From Panorpa germanica (lineage: Eukaryota > Arthropoda > Insecta > Mecoptera > Panorpidae), in contig OY783218.1 in assembly GCA_963678705.1 (NCBI GenBank), forward strand, positions 6,768,152-6,832,151: a DNA stretch of 64,000 bases, in the 5' to 3' direction. Position numbers and translations under genes: made by a program. Under the pieces are notes generated by a model that worked only from the letters and a program-made list of their open reading frames with translations, was not told where the DNA came from and did not search any database. Every line of letters begins with the position of its first letter. Position 1 is the first letter of the stretch. Of this stretch, positions 47,365 to 59,196 are shown in pieces.

Positions 47365-48204
47365 TCGTATTAAAATCGTATAATTGTTTGTAAGGCAAGA
47401 ATAATAATTATCTAATCTATTTAAGATATATTATTTATGTATGCATTTTTTCAATTTCAACTTTGACACAAAGAGTTTGCAAACTTAAAATATTAATACA
47501 AATATGCTATACTACTTTTATGTGTCTCTAGTAACTTAATTTTTAGGTCACCCATTATTTTATCCACGTAAAAGCCAGAAACAGATGACGCTTATCACAC
47601 ACGACGCGACAGTTATTTGTGATTTGAAGTGTTTTCTCTTTTGCCTATATACACTTTTCTCATAATGTGGAATGTAGATTTTACTGTCATAAAATGTAAA
47701 TTCATCTGCTTCAATTTTTGTAAGCACTAAAGAACTATTTATTTTCAGAAATATTAAATGAAATTCCATTGCAGTATTCTCTTACCAGTTTACAATCTTA
47801 TATAATAGAGAATTATTTTCATAAGCAGCTGCTATTGTCTATCTATCACGTTTCTGTAACAGTATAATGCAGATATGCAATAAATGTCTTGAAGAAACAA
47901 CGAAACCCTTTTTAGATATCGCATTACAGTGCAAACATTTTTAAAATGCATCAGTGTTTGAATTTGATTGCAGAGAATTACAATTCGAGTGTACACGTAC
48001 TTAAAGTTTATTGACATGTTTCTAATGTAATGTTCTAGATGTGTGTATTTTTATTTTCGTTTTTATATTTAGTACCAAACTTTGTGTGATAGCTAGATAA
48101 TGGTTCCTTTCCTGTTTTTGAAAAATACTTATTCTAAAAGTTCATAGAAACTTGTAGTTTTGACACTTTTTGCTCTATGGTAGTTTAATAATTCAGTGAT
48201 TTTC

Positions 48205-48550
48205 TTTTTTTGAAAAATCGCTTTATTTCTTAATAAAAGATATTTTTTAGTCCAAAAAGTGCTTTATTTATCAACATAGTCTCCTTTAAGCTCGAAACAT
48301 TTAGTCCAGTGTTTGTCCAATTTGTTTTATTCCTTCCAAGTAATAGTTTTCTCTTTGTTAGACCTAAATTTCTTACCGCTCAGCCATTTCTTATTTCTCA
48401 GTCTTTCTTGGTGAATAAATTTGGAAAATATGCTGAATGGGAAGTACTTCGTAGCTCAATTTACGGATTTTTGCCATGGTGATGGAACAGCGGTATCTAT
48501 CGCTCGGATAGCTACTTTCAATGCCTGGTTGTCTGTTTTCAATGGCAATC
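48205..48550 (-). pseudogene. Mariner-derived non-autonomous element, copy C (truncated)
   Basis: Minus strand: ATTGAAAGTAGCTATCCGAG, then CACCATGGCAAAAATCCGTA, then degraded transposase C-terminal sequence and a tail matching copy B (TTTAGTCCAGTG on the + strand). The CCCGCGC terminus is missing, cut off next to the family L fragment at 48560. Confidence 0.65.
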
Positions 48551-48559
48551 AAACATAAG

Positions 48560-48790
48560 CTCAAAATATATATAGTTTAGAAAGATTAAAATTCAATAGT
48601 GAAATATTACATGTGATTAAAACTTTTCCTGTTAATACCAAATTTTTGTTAAGTGATTTAAATATTTAGAAATTTGTAAAATTGAATTATAAATTATAAA
48701 ATATGTATAAAAAAAAGTTTGATGGTGGCTATGACGAATAAAAGTCAAGGCAAATAAATAAATAAATATAAAAAAAAAAGTCAATTACAT
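48560..48790 (+). pseudogene. Non-LTR 3' end (family L), short copy
   Basis: It encodes the last residues of the family L protein region (KFNSEILHVIKTFPVNTKFL, LSDL) and a 3' UTR with GGTGGCTATGACGAATAAAA and GTCAAGGC. It finishes in an AAATA-rich tail. It is severely 5' truncated. Confidence 0.65.
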
Positions 48791-50739
48791 AAAAAAATAT
48801 TCTCGATTTGTAATTAACAATTCCTTAAAGCTCCTCAAAATACTCCTAACTTAGAATTATACTATTTAATTGATAAATCCTCTCAGAATTCTTGTATACA
48901 TAATAATTAAAGGAACTAATGACTTAATCCGGAAAGAATAAGTTTCCTAAATACAATTATACTCGACTCGTGCATAGTCTTATATTTAAATATCTTCACA
49001 AAACGTGCTTTTATACTTGTATACTCGTAATCCTCTCGTTGTCTCGCTCCTCTTCTAATTTCTGTTCGAGTATGTTCAAGAACCATGTAATAGGTTTATT
49101 GAGTTAGTCAATTAATCGTTGCCACAAGAACTTAAGACAATAGAGCTTCTGATTATACTGATGTTTTGCTCGCACTGTTACTAGTAACGGTAAGATGTAA
49201 TCAGGAGCTTTCTGAAAGGTACGAGCATTATATGTCTTTCACAACTTATGACATTTATATGACTATTATGTATTTAGATATAATTATATTATGTTAAGAT
49301 TAGATTACTAGAGCTTTAATTAAAATGGTTTAATTATGAGATTACTTTGATTTTATGTTATCAAAGTTTTTGATGATAAGTTTACTATCGTATCATTAAG
49401 TTGATATTTTAACTAACGGCGAATACGTTATGTGCAAATAAAATAAAGTAGTATAAAACTATTGTAGTATCTAACAGATTTCATCGTGTAATTGTTTTAT
49501 CGCTGTACGGGAAGCTTTGGCTAATCTAAATAACGGTGAAAATTATTGTTCTTCTTAAATTCTTTTTTACTGTTACTTTACCTGCAAACTATTTGTAATA
49601 ATTGTTTAGTAGCCAAACTATTCTCATTCCTGGTACTGGTTTTTAACTCACGAGGGTTATTTTCATACTGTTTACTTCATGAAAATAACATTAGTACCAA
49701 ACATTCACACTTTTGGTGCTAGTTTATTTCACAAAACATGTAAACGTTTGTAAAAGAGTAAGATTCGAGAACCCCAGGACCTACGTCGTTTGAGCAAAGC
49801 TGAAATTATAAGAGTAATTAGTTTCTTATGTAGTTAAGAATGTATGCGTAATTGCTAGCTCGAAAGTATAATGGCTAGTTTTTATATACTGTTAAAAATC
49901 AACATTCAGTATTGCCAGATCACTTCCGTGGGCCCTATCATCCGCCAGGAGCTTTAAAAACTCTTTAAAAAATTAGGTAAAAAAGACGTATGAATTAAAG
50001 GTATATAGGTACTATGAAGCATTTGACGACTTTTCTTTAAAGAAGAAAAAAAGAGAGAAAGAAACCAAAAGAAATTTGTATTCTTCATAAGAATCTTTTT
50101 TTATAAAAGTGATGTGTTCTATTTTAAAATAACTGGACTCATCTGATTTCTATTTAATCAAAGAATAGTTGAGCAAAGTTTTTATTACAATCCAGCATCC
50201 AGAGAATAGCTGTCTAAAAAGGAGAGAAGGGAAATAGTTTTCTAGAATATACTGACCACAAGTAAAATACTCAACAAGAAAATGAACATGAAAACTGTTT
50301 TCAATTCTCTTATTGCAAATGTATTACATTTTCCGATATGCAAATTCCTCTTTGGCGAATACACGGAGGTATTCTCTAATACTACCATATGAGTTACATC
50401 CAGAGTTCCAGTAAAGCAAGAGTAGTTCTACTTCAGTTGTCTACTCAACCCTCAATTATGAATTCCCGTGCATATATGGAATGTACCCATGCTAAGTATG
50501 ATTGAGCTCAGTCAATTATTGGGATGCCTAGCTGAGAGATACATAGAACAAGAAGGGATTCCCGGAGTTGTGGAAACTTAAATACTACAATACTTAATTA
50601 CGACAAAGTAGTGGAGTAGGATAAAGTTATCTGATGTAACTACAATGAATGCACCACATTGTATGAAGGTTTGGAATTAGTTGAAAGATAGCAATACGCC
50701 ACTAAAACTTTTAGAAAACGTTAGATAATAAAACGGGTG
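48791..50739. other. No gene recognised
   Basis: A+T-rich sequence downstream of the third exon; no frame, repeat partner or candidate terminal Beat exon. Confidence 0.5.
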
Positions 50740-51345
50740 AAGGAACGTGTTGACAAATTAGCATGGAATTGTTGGACGAAGAGGTGGATTGCGGAAATAT
50801 AGAAAAGGAACGAGAAAAGAAAAGTAACGCCAGAGCAGAAGTGAATTTAATCTGAAGTGACGAAGAGACAAAGAAGACAAGAGGTTACGAAATGATGAGA
50901 ATGAAGGAGGACTACGGAAAATGGAGGAAGAGGGTCAAGAGAAGAAGAAGCAGAAAAGTACTTTTGGAAATGGTGGCAGTAAAGTAACCGCTCCTGGATC
51001 AACTGCCCTTGATAAAACCAGCGCTAAGAAATTCTGGGAAGTGTCGTTAAAACTCATAGGAATAGAACAGGATCCGTATCCGCTTCCTGAGTGAGCCCTA
51101 AAATGTAAAAAGAAGATTGTGTGGAGATAGAGAGAAGGAAGAGCAGAGTACAAACAGGAGTATCAGGAAGAGATAAGCAGTAGGGGTTTCAATTTATCTG
51201 TTTTGTTTGTATATTTATTTTTTCTTTTGTAAAAAATGAAAATGGATAGATAGTATGTAATTAAGCACAATGATATGTAATTTATTAATAAATTACTAAA
51301 TAATATTAATGGCAAAAACATTACAATAAATAATAATAATAATAA
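50740..51345 (+). pseudogene. Decayed family R non-LTR 3' end
   Basis: KRWIAEI and then RVKRRRSRKVLLEMV match the tail of the 13.3-14.0 kb copy (KRWMAEI; RVKRRRSRKALLEVV). The end GCACAATGATAT and ATGGCAAAAACATT match the 5.1-5.8 kb copy. A segment at about 51000-51105 has no counterpart in the other copies and may be a further insertion. Confidence 0.55.
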
Positions 51346-53984
51346 AGTTCTGAAATTCTGAACGAACATGGTGTATATTTAAAAACACCTTGTACTTTTA
51401 TTAAATACATTCGTTCTTAATTTAAAATTAATTGCTTTGGTTTTTTCATACATATTCTATATCCTAGCTCAACTTAAAAGCTCAACACGTTAAAATGTAC
51501 CCGTACTCGTATATTTATTACTTGACACTACAAAGTGGCGCGTGGTTCATTTATTATTCAATTCAAAGTAGTTTCACCGTGTATTCGCTCTGCTCATCAA
51601 TTATGCTCATTGTACTAATACAGACGTAATTAAAACGCGTACCCCTGAATAAGTAATTCGTGGTTGTATGATGATACTTACAACTACATATGTGTAACAC
51701 ACATGTAATATACTTACATCAATGTGAGTGAGGGAATTATAAAGTTGTAACTCACGGTACAATTAGAGATAATATTATATAATGTCGAAGGAACGAACCT
51801 ATGTACTAGTACTACTAGGTACATCAAACGATTCGCTTTTCATTTTGTCTCCGTGTAGCAGAAAGCGGAAATGTTTCTTACTTAGTGAGGCTCAGTTATC
51901 GGAGACTTACGTATTTGCAAAAGAATATATTAATATTGAAAATAGCAAATTTTGTCTCTTTAATTAGGAAAACAACAAATGTCTTACTCTTGTCTTCTAT
52001 GGCCGCTTGCGTGTTTCGTTTGGCAAACATTTGGAATTCGTACACAACGACAAACATTTTCGGTGTAGTGCCGGCAAAATAAAATAGATGAAAACGCCCA
52101 AATATTTGCTTCGGCCATGTTGGCCGTACTATGCACACATGCTTTGACGATTATGGCATTAAAACATAACCTATCAACATTTAGTACCTTTAATTAACAA
52201 TTTTTATCAACTATTAATGTTATAGTAAACAAATAACTAATAGCCTAACTCTTATTTTATTTAAATGAATGTGTCTTAAGATTAGATAAATGTTTGGGTA
52301 TTATTTTAAAAAACGGTGTGGGCAAGTGGTTCGGCAAATAATCGTGCACGTCTACTAGACCTCAAATAATCGAAATCGCATGTTTCTATATACATCTATT
52401 ACCGTTTCCGTTTCGAAGTGGGTGTTGCACTTTTTCATTCAGTTTTTCTGAACTTGCGACACTGTGTAAGTATTCCCACCAATAAAAGTTACCTAGTGCG
52501 TAAAAAATGCTACTGACTATAAAACGTATTGTGACTTATTTTTTAAGGTATTGAAAAATAAGTCTACTCCTTTACCCAATAACTTAATCTTTTTAAGAAT
52601 AACAGGCTTTTGAAATAGCTATACATATAATAATAATATCCTTTTAGATGAAATGTTACTAAGTTTTCTATAAGAAGTGTATTACAGAAACTTGAAGATT
52701 CTGATATTTAAATGAATGAATGAAATAATAAATGATATAAAATGAATCATCTCATAGGATGTATTAGCATATAAATCTATGTTACAAAAACATTGGTTTC
52801 CTAATAAAAAACAAAGAAAAGCAAAACGGAAATGTGTTTTTCTCATGTGTGAACAGAATTTGGCTCTAGACTCTTGGATTTCAATACGTGTCGGTAAATA
52901 TTTTCTGATCTAACGTTAAAGTAGTTTGTTTGAAAGTTTAAATTAGCATAATTGCGTTTAACAATCGTATGATGTTTGTTAAAACATTCCTTAACCTTAT
53001 TTATACATCTTTCATGAAAGTAAACACTCGTATGTGACAGTTACGATCCTTGGTTGGTTCGTTCGTTCTTCAGATGTCGGTAATCCCGTACGCAAATAAT
53101 ATAATATTATATAATTAAGTTTATCTAAGTCTTTGATTAATCAGTGAGATTAAATAGTGTTAAGTTTCTTGAACACAAAGTGCCGCATCCCTTGTGATAA
53201 ATTGGTTGATTCGTGTAAATATAACAAATAACATGAGGGTGAATATCAGGGTTGCAGGCCGGTAAAAAGAATTCCGTACAACCGTCACATGTAGCATAAA
53301 ATATATAATATTTTTGGAAAAAAATATAGCTTAATTAAATTAAATTTTATTAAAATTTCGCGAGGAGCAATATAATTTTTTCGGGCTTACAAAAAGAAAA
53401 CGTAAATTCTTTAAAAAATGTACAAAATGTGACAAAGACGGGAAGCGAGTCAAAACTGCAGGAAATTTGTATGACGTAATTTATGGATGGCCCCTTAGTT
53501 CTATCACCGACGAGTTCCTACATTGTTGGCGGTCTTTGTGGTCAGAGACGGCCGTAGGAGGGCAAGCAGGACAATCGCCCGGGGCCTCGCATTCTTGCGC
53601 AACAACCCAAATAGAAAAATTCATTGCTATATATGTATTTGAATCTCGCGACTCGCTTTTTAGAAATCCCACTAGAATTACTGCGTATATCTTTTAAGGC
53701 ATTCATGTGTCTTAGTTTATCATTATTCATATTTGTCGTCTTTGAGCTTGTTAACTTTTATAAATCTTCCAATATAAAATTTTATTTCTCGTCAATTATC
53801 ATCAAAAATACTTTCTTACAAATTACATAAGTTATACAAAGAACAAGTGCCTCGCAAAGTTCTGCAGCCCGGGGCCACGCAATAACTAAGGCCTTTGGGG
53901 CCTGTTTGTGGTATCGTTGCTTCATACATGTGGGCTTGAGTACCACACTCTTTGGTCAAGGATATTTATGCTTGATGATTCATT
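51346..53984. other. No gene recognised
   Basis: Small frames at 51782-52138 and 53467-53830 overlap on both strands and show no domain. 53530-53600 and 53860-53920 are locally GC-rich. Confidence 0.45.
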
Positions 53985-54160
53985 TGGGTTTGGTTTGATT
54001 GTTGTCAAGTTATAATGATTATATACATACATAGTCGTAAACTTATTAAGCTGCGATATAGTTGACACCACAAATACTGCAACATATTAAATATGCGTCA
54101 TTGATGGGACTCAGCATCAAAAATAGGCCGATGTTAAATAAATTAAATCAAAACAAATAT
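53985..54160 (+). mobile_element. SINE family A body, diverged copy
   Basis: It matches the body of the SINE at 3751-4021: TTTGGGTTTGGTTTGATT, ACATACATAGTCGTA, GGGACTCAGCATC and AATAGGCCGATGTTAAATAA. The tRNA-like head is not recognisable. Confidence 0.55.
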
Positions 54161-54232
54161 TAAAATAAATATACAAAATTACTATTTTTGCAAATGTAGT
54201 GCAAAATCTAAATGAAATGTATTAACAATTGC

Positions 54233-54295
54233 AAATAAAGACCGTAGTCCTAGGAAGCCCGGTAAATTATTAATAAAAAAACTATAGTTCATCAA
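54233..54295 (+). repeat. Family I-like retroelement 3' terminus
   Basis: GACCGTAGTCCTAGGAAGCC followed by TTATTAATAAAAAA, the same terminus as at 12720-12770. No coding part is left. Confidence 0.5.
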
Positions 54296-55279
54296 ACTTT
54301 TCGAAGTTATTACTATATACAATCTACAGAAGATTGTTTCAATATTAATTGTGTTGCGAAACCTTTCTAATTAATCGATCACAGTATTTGTATGTAAAAC
54401 CTATTTCTTTTTATTCATTCTGATGGCGAAAAGGTTTTTCATCCCTCTCTGACGTCTATATCACCAGCATCCCCTTGTTATTCATCACCCACTTTATATA
54501 TCAGCGAGTTATGTGGTTCGACTGCGCTGATTCCCATATATTCCTAGAATATTCATACGGTTTGGGTATATGGTGGGGCAGGGGGGAGTTGAGGTTGGTC
54601 GGGGAAGTCCCCAAATGTTTGATGACGTGTAATATATGACGTGACGACAACTAGTTGGCTAGGGAACCCACCAGGAGAGGAAACAGAAGGGAATACGGGA
54701 ATAGGATAGTACGATCATATAACCAAGGGAATGACAATTGTAAGTCGAGAATTGCTAATATAATTTCCATATAAAATTATTCGAGAGACGTCTGTTCCAT
54801 CGGTTTCCATCTCTATTCCTATTGACCCGACCTGACGCCCGAAGAATGCCCTTCTGACGTCATTATACTGGCGTTTTACTACATTCTTATCACTAGTATC
54901 CATGCATAAAAATACTTTTTGAAGGATTACTGAGCTTAGTAAAGAATTGATTCAATTGGGACATACTATACTCGTACACCTATGACATATTGAACATGAT
55001 CAATGATTTTATTTTTTTTATCAATTTATTGAATTCTATGTTTTTTCTATGAATACTCGCAATCAAAGCAAGTACCATACATGAAAATTATCTGTTGTTC
55101 GTGCTTTCTAGGTGGAGACGTAGTTTATACATTACTGTAATTGGTAAAGTAAAGTTAACCATATGCAGTTACAGTGTGCAGCTTCCAGATATTTTTCTTT
55201 TATTTTTAAGTTTGTTAATTTATTTTATATATGTAGTTATACTACATAATTAAATAATACATTGTTTTTCAACTTATTA
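54296..55279. other. Unassigned; GC-richer stretch 54420-54720
   Basis: The stretch contains GGTGGGGCAGGGGGGAGTTG and no long frame. It differs in composition from all neighbours and has no copy here. Confidence 0.4.
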
Positions 55280-55870
55280 AGTTTATTGTGTGAAAATTTG
55301 AAATCTGTCGGAGATATAGAGTTTTAAGTCTTCACCTCTCTGGTCTGCTTTCGTCTTACTTTGAAACTTTTAAATGCGTTTCCTCAGACTTAGCTTTCAG
55401 AGTCGGTGCAATCTCTAGCAAAAAATCTACTGGACTGATTCTTTTAAAATTTTGAACACTCTTTCTTTACATAAATGCCGAGGTAACGCTGTCGAGTTTT
55501 TCTTAATTTTTTAATTTTAACTTGTTTTAAAATAACAAAGTTTGACTTTTAAGTGCTGTAGAAAATTGAAAAATGAATAAAATAGAAAAAAATCGACAAC
55601 GTTACCTGCAGAATCTTATCAACTAATGAAATCATTTTGGATTTTCGATTTCAGAAAATCCAGTGATGAGTTATGAGTGGCACCGCAATGTTACTTTTTT
55701 TTGTGACGTCATCGAAGATTCGCTGTCAATGCCTCATTTCACATTTGCTTGATATTTATTTATAAAAATTTCACAAAGTATTCTTCAAATATCATTTTAT
55801 CATGTAGTAATTATAGAAATAATGATATATTAACTGTGTCATCAAAAAACTTTATCGAAAATATACTTCT
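55280..55870 (+). repeat. Unclassified interspersed repeat Z, most complete copy
   Basis: It runs from TTAAGTTTATTGTGTGAAAA to TCATCAAAAAACTTTATCG and includes CTTCACCTCTCTGGTCTGCT, AGAGTCGGTG, GCCGAGGTAACGCTGTCGAG and CACAAAGTATTCTTCAAAT. Homologues are at 57580-58125, 37200-37745 and 10075-10265 (inverted). There is no protein similarity. Confidence 0.7.
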
Positions 55871-56488
55871 TATCGTTTTGACCTAATGAATTCTAAATAC
55901 GAGTATTTTATAATCCTTAAAAACGTGTTAATCCACAAAAGGATAGATTTATTTTTGGTAAAAGGTAACTTTTATTATGTTAGATAAACCTTAAATACAT
56001 GTAAATGGGCTCATACAGAGCTAACATATCGATGTATATCTATCTACCTTACTTTACCTTCCTATATAGAACAAAACGTTACCTCTTAGAAGTAATTTTC
56101 TACACTTTCACCTCTGGTAATATTTTAGAGCATATTTTATTTTCCTCAGGCACCCCATTTTAACAGCCAATGATTTTTCATACGTCGCACAGCCTTCATA
56201 ATGTACCACTCACTTAGCTTCTGGACTTCTTTCTTGAATTTTAAATTGAGAACATTTTCTTACAAGCACGTATTTTCTTTATTTCCCCATAACAACCCAG
56301 TACAGTACTTTGCTTATTTTATTTATAGCTTCATAATAAGAAGAATAAAAACTATAGAATATTTTCTAGTAGTCGTAGAATTTAGTTTTTAAATTTAAAG
56401 TAAACATTTTTGATAAAACTTGATTTGATTTTTAGGGTAATTAACTACCATTTTCATTGCTTCGTTTTTATTTTATTTTTCCCTAAAA

Positions 56489-56992
56489 TATCATTCCCAC
56501 TCACTGCTTTAATTTAATTTTGTATTTCATTTAAATTGTTTAGCATATGGCAATACGCATAGTCATTCACAGTACTATTTTTAATTTAATTAATTTTTTA
56601 AGTTTTCCAATAAGTCCAATGTTTTAATTAAAAATATTAAATTAAGAAAAACTATATTATATTATAACCTCCAAAAGGTGACAATCTGTCAAAATGCAAG
56701 AGGATTTACTTTTAAAAGAAGTTTAATGTTAGTTTTTGAAAAATATAGAAGAGAAAACAATTTCTATTACTAATTGTTATTAGAAATAGCAATTTTAATT
56801 ATTTCACATACAATTTTGTCGAACTGTCAAAATTTATAATGCTAACGATGCATACGCACGAAACTAAATTATCTAAAGTTTAATTAAAATACAAATATGA
56901 AAAGGAATGCTCAAACGAAAACCTGAAATTTAGATTACAATATTAAATAAAAACAGTAAATTAAATATCAAAACAGTGAGTGGGAATGAGGC
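56489..56992. mobile_element. TIR element W, copy 3
   Basis: Ends ATCATTCCCACTCACTGCTT and AAACAGTGAGTGGGAATGAG. The interior shares TTAGCATATGGCAATACGCA and AACTGTCAAAATTTATAATG with copy 1, but the left half of copy 1's internal hairpin is replaced. Confidence 0.7.
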
Positions 56993-57579
56993 TAACGCTT
57001 ATCTTTATAAATATAATAAATGAAGAACAAAAAGATGAATTTTATTTCTTGATCTGAAGAATAACGAACAGAATAATTGTCTGTTTTGAGTCCCTGATAT
57101 TCTGCATCTCTTATTCACCGCCTCCGCTTGTTCCACTTATTGTATTGTAGACATCCCTTAATATTCTTATTTGCTTATCTAAATAAATAAGTTGTGTAAT
57201 TATCAAATGTATGTCACAAGTTAAATAAAAGAGTTCCAGGAATTGTGTACCATACATATAATTACGTCCCGTTTTAATTACGATAGTTTGTAAAAGTTTT
57301 TATTCCCAGTTCTCGAGAAATACAATTAATTATATCTTTTTAATAAAGTTTTATTTAACAAATGTCAATTGTTGATTCTAATTGTACTGCTGTTCTTTAT
57401 TTAATTATATCTTTTTATTAAAACTCGTGAAGTGAAAATAAAAGTCGACACATGGTGAACTAGTGACCTTTTGAAAAATTTTACATTTTATTCTTTCGAA
57501 TATAAAGTTATGAATTATCAAAAGTAGTCAAGTTTTTTTTCTTTCCATTTTTTTATTATATTCTTGTAATATAAATCTT

Positions 57580-58125
57580 GTAATATATTAAGTTTATTGT
57601 GTAAAAATTTGAAGTCGATTGGAGTAAAACTGTCGGAGATATAGAGTTTTAAGTCTTCATCTCTCTGGTCTGCTTTCGTGATACTTTGAAACTTTTAAAT
57701 ACGATTTCTCACACATAGCTTTTTCAGAGTCGGTGTCCTCTCTAGGTCAAAATCTACTGGACTGGTTCTATTGAAATTGTGCACACTCTTTTCATAAAAA
57801 ATCGGTATTTTGACTTTTAAGTGCTGTAAAGAACTGAAAAATCAATAAAAAAAAGAAAAACTCGACAGCGTGCAGAAACTTATGAACAACTAATGAAATC
57901 ATTTTGATTTTTTGAATTCAAGTAATCCAGTTATGAGAGGCACCGCAATGTTAATATTTTTTGTGACGTCTGTGGAGATTCGCTGTCAGTGCCTCATTTC
58001 TTGTCATTTATTTATGAAAATTTCACAAAGTATTCTTCAAATGTCATTTTATCATGTAGTAATTATAGAAATAATTATATATCAACTGTGTCGTCAAAAA
58101 ACATTATCGAAAATACTTCTATGCA
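57580..58125 (+). repeat. Unclassified interspersed repeat Z
   Basis: Second + copy of the family within 2.5 kb, sharing GGAGATATAGAGTTTTAAGT, CTCTGGTCTGCTTTCGT, ATGAAATCATTTTGATTTTT and TTCGCTGTCAGTGCCTCATT. The 57912-58151 frame is a chance ORF over it. Confidence 0.7.
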
Positions 58126-58689
58126 TCTTCTATAGTATTTTATTATTTTAGAAAGCATAATAACCTAAAGAAGGTTGTTGTAAGATTTTGTTACAATTTA
58201 AAATTGCTACAAAGTAAAAAGATTCGGTGCAATTTTGTAATATTTGCAATAATCTGTAGCTAGAAACTGAGCAATAAGTATTTTATTTGTTATTACAAAT
58301 GTAATATATCTACGTAAAGCAGTGGCTTGATCGTTGATTTTAAAAGCATTTGTTATTTACGATTTCATACAAATATTTTTAATTGCTGTAATGCACGCTA
58401 CGCCATGCAACTTCCAAGTATTACTTTAATTTATAGCCATGAAAGTATTTTTCCGAGTGTTGAAACTTTTTAATGAAGTACCTGTACAAGTTGAAACGCT
58501 AAAAATGTTAGTTTCGCTCCACTTCGTCTAAATATCATTAAATCAAACACATTTTCTTTAGGTGTAATATCCATAACTAATTTTGTTTATTAATTTTTTG
58601 AAATGGTAAATGCAAAACAAAAATGATACCTTAAATATATGTAACATTTTACTTAATTAAATCCTCATAGTACAAGTGTAGTTGGATAA

Positions 58690-59052
58690 TGTGACTTTTT
58701 GAATTTCCCGCGCAGCTCCCGTCAACCGCCATCTATTAATAGAGTTCTGTCAAATTTTGAACATGTTGCGTAATATAGGTTATCTTTGACAGCCATTGAA
58801 AGCAGCTATCCGATTGAGTTTGTAGTCACCATGGCAAAAATTCGTAATGGCTACGAAATGCTATTCGCATAATCTCCAGATTTAGCCCCATGCAACTATT
58901 TCCTGTTTCCTAAACTGAAGAAACGGCTGCGCAGGAAGAGATTTGGATCTAACAAAGAGGCCCTAACAAAAATCACTGTAAATGTATAGAACTTAAAGCA
59001 AAAAAAATATCTTGTATTGAGAAATAAAGCGCTTTTAAAAAAAAAAAGTTTC
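58690..59052 (+). pseudogene. Mariner-derived non-autonomous element, copy D
   Basis: It begins GAATTTCCCGCGCAGCTCCC and CCATCTATTAATAGAG, then GCCATTGAAAGCAGCTATCC, then a short transposase C-terminal frame starting MAKIRNGYEM. That frame is interrupted by a stop and then reads SPDLAPCNYFLFPKLKKRL and KRFGSNKE. The SD motif of intact mariners (SPDLAPSDY) reads CN here, so a key aspartate is lost. It ends in ATTGAGAAATAAAGCGCTTT. Confidence 0.8.
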
Positions 59053-59196
59053 TGAAATATGGAACTATAGCGTTCACATTACACACTCATGATTGCTATT
59101 TATTATAAATAAATTGTAGTATAAGGGTTTAATCATCATCACGTCATATTCACAGTCCATACGAGCACATCATTATAGTTAACGCCACGTGACTGG

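Noticed and set aside
47560-47769. 69-codon minus frame with a hydrophobic C-terminal segment
   Set aside because: A single possible membrane segment in A+T-rich DNA is common by chance; no splice or family support.
2069-53490. DVIYGWP encoded at both 2.07 kb and 53.47 kb
   Set aside because: The match covers only about 22 bp with no similarity on either side, so it is too short to define a repeat or an exon.
55113-55142. Candidate terminal Beat exon (acceptor TTTCTAG, phase 1, GGDVVYTLL then stop)
   Set aside because: Only about nine codons, with no hydrophobic tail and no family similarity; short matches like this are expected by chance.
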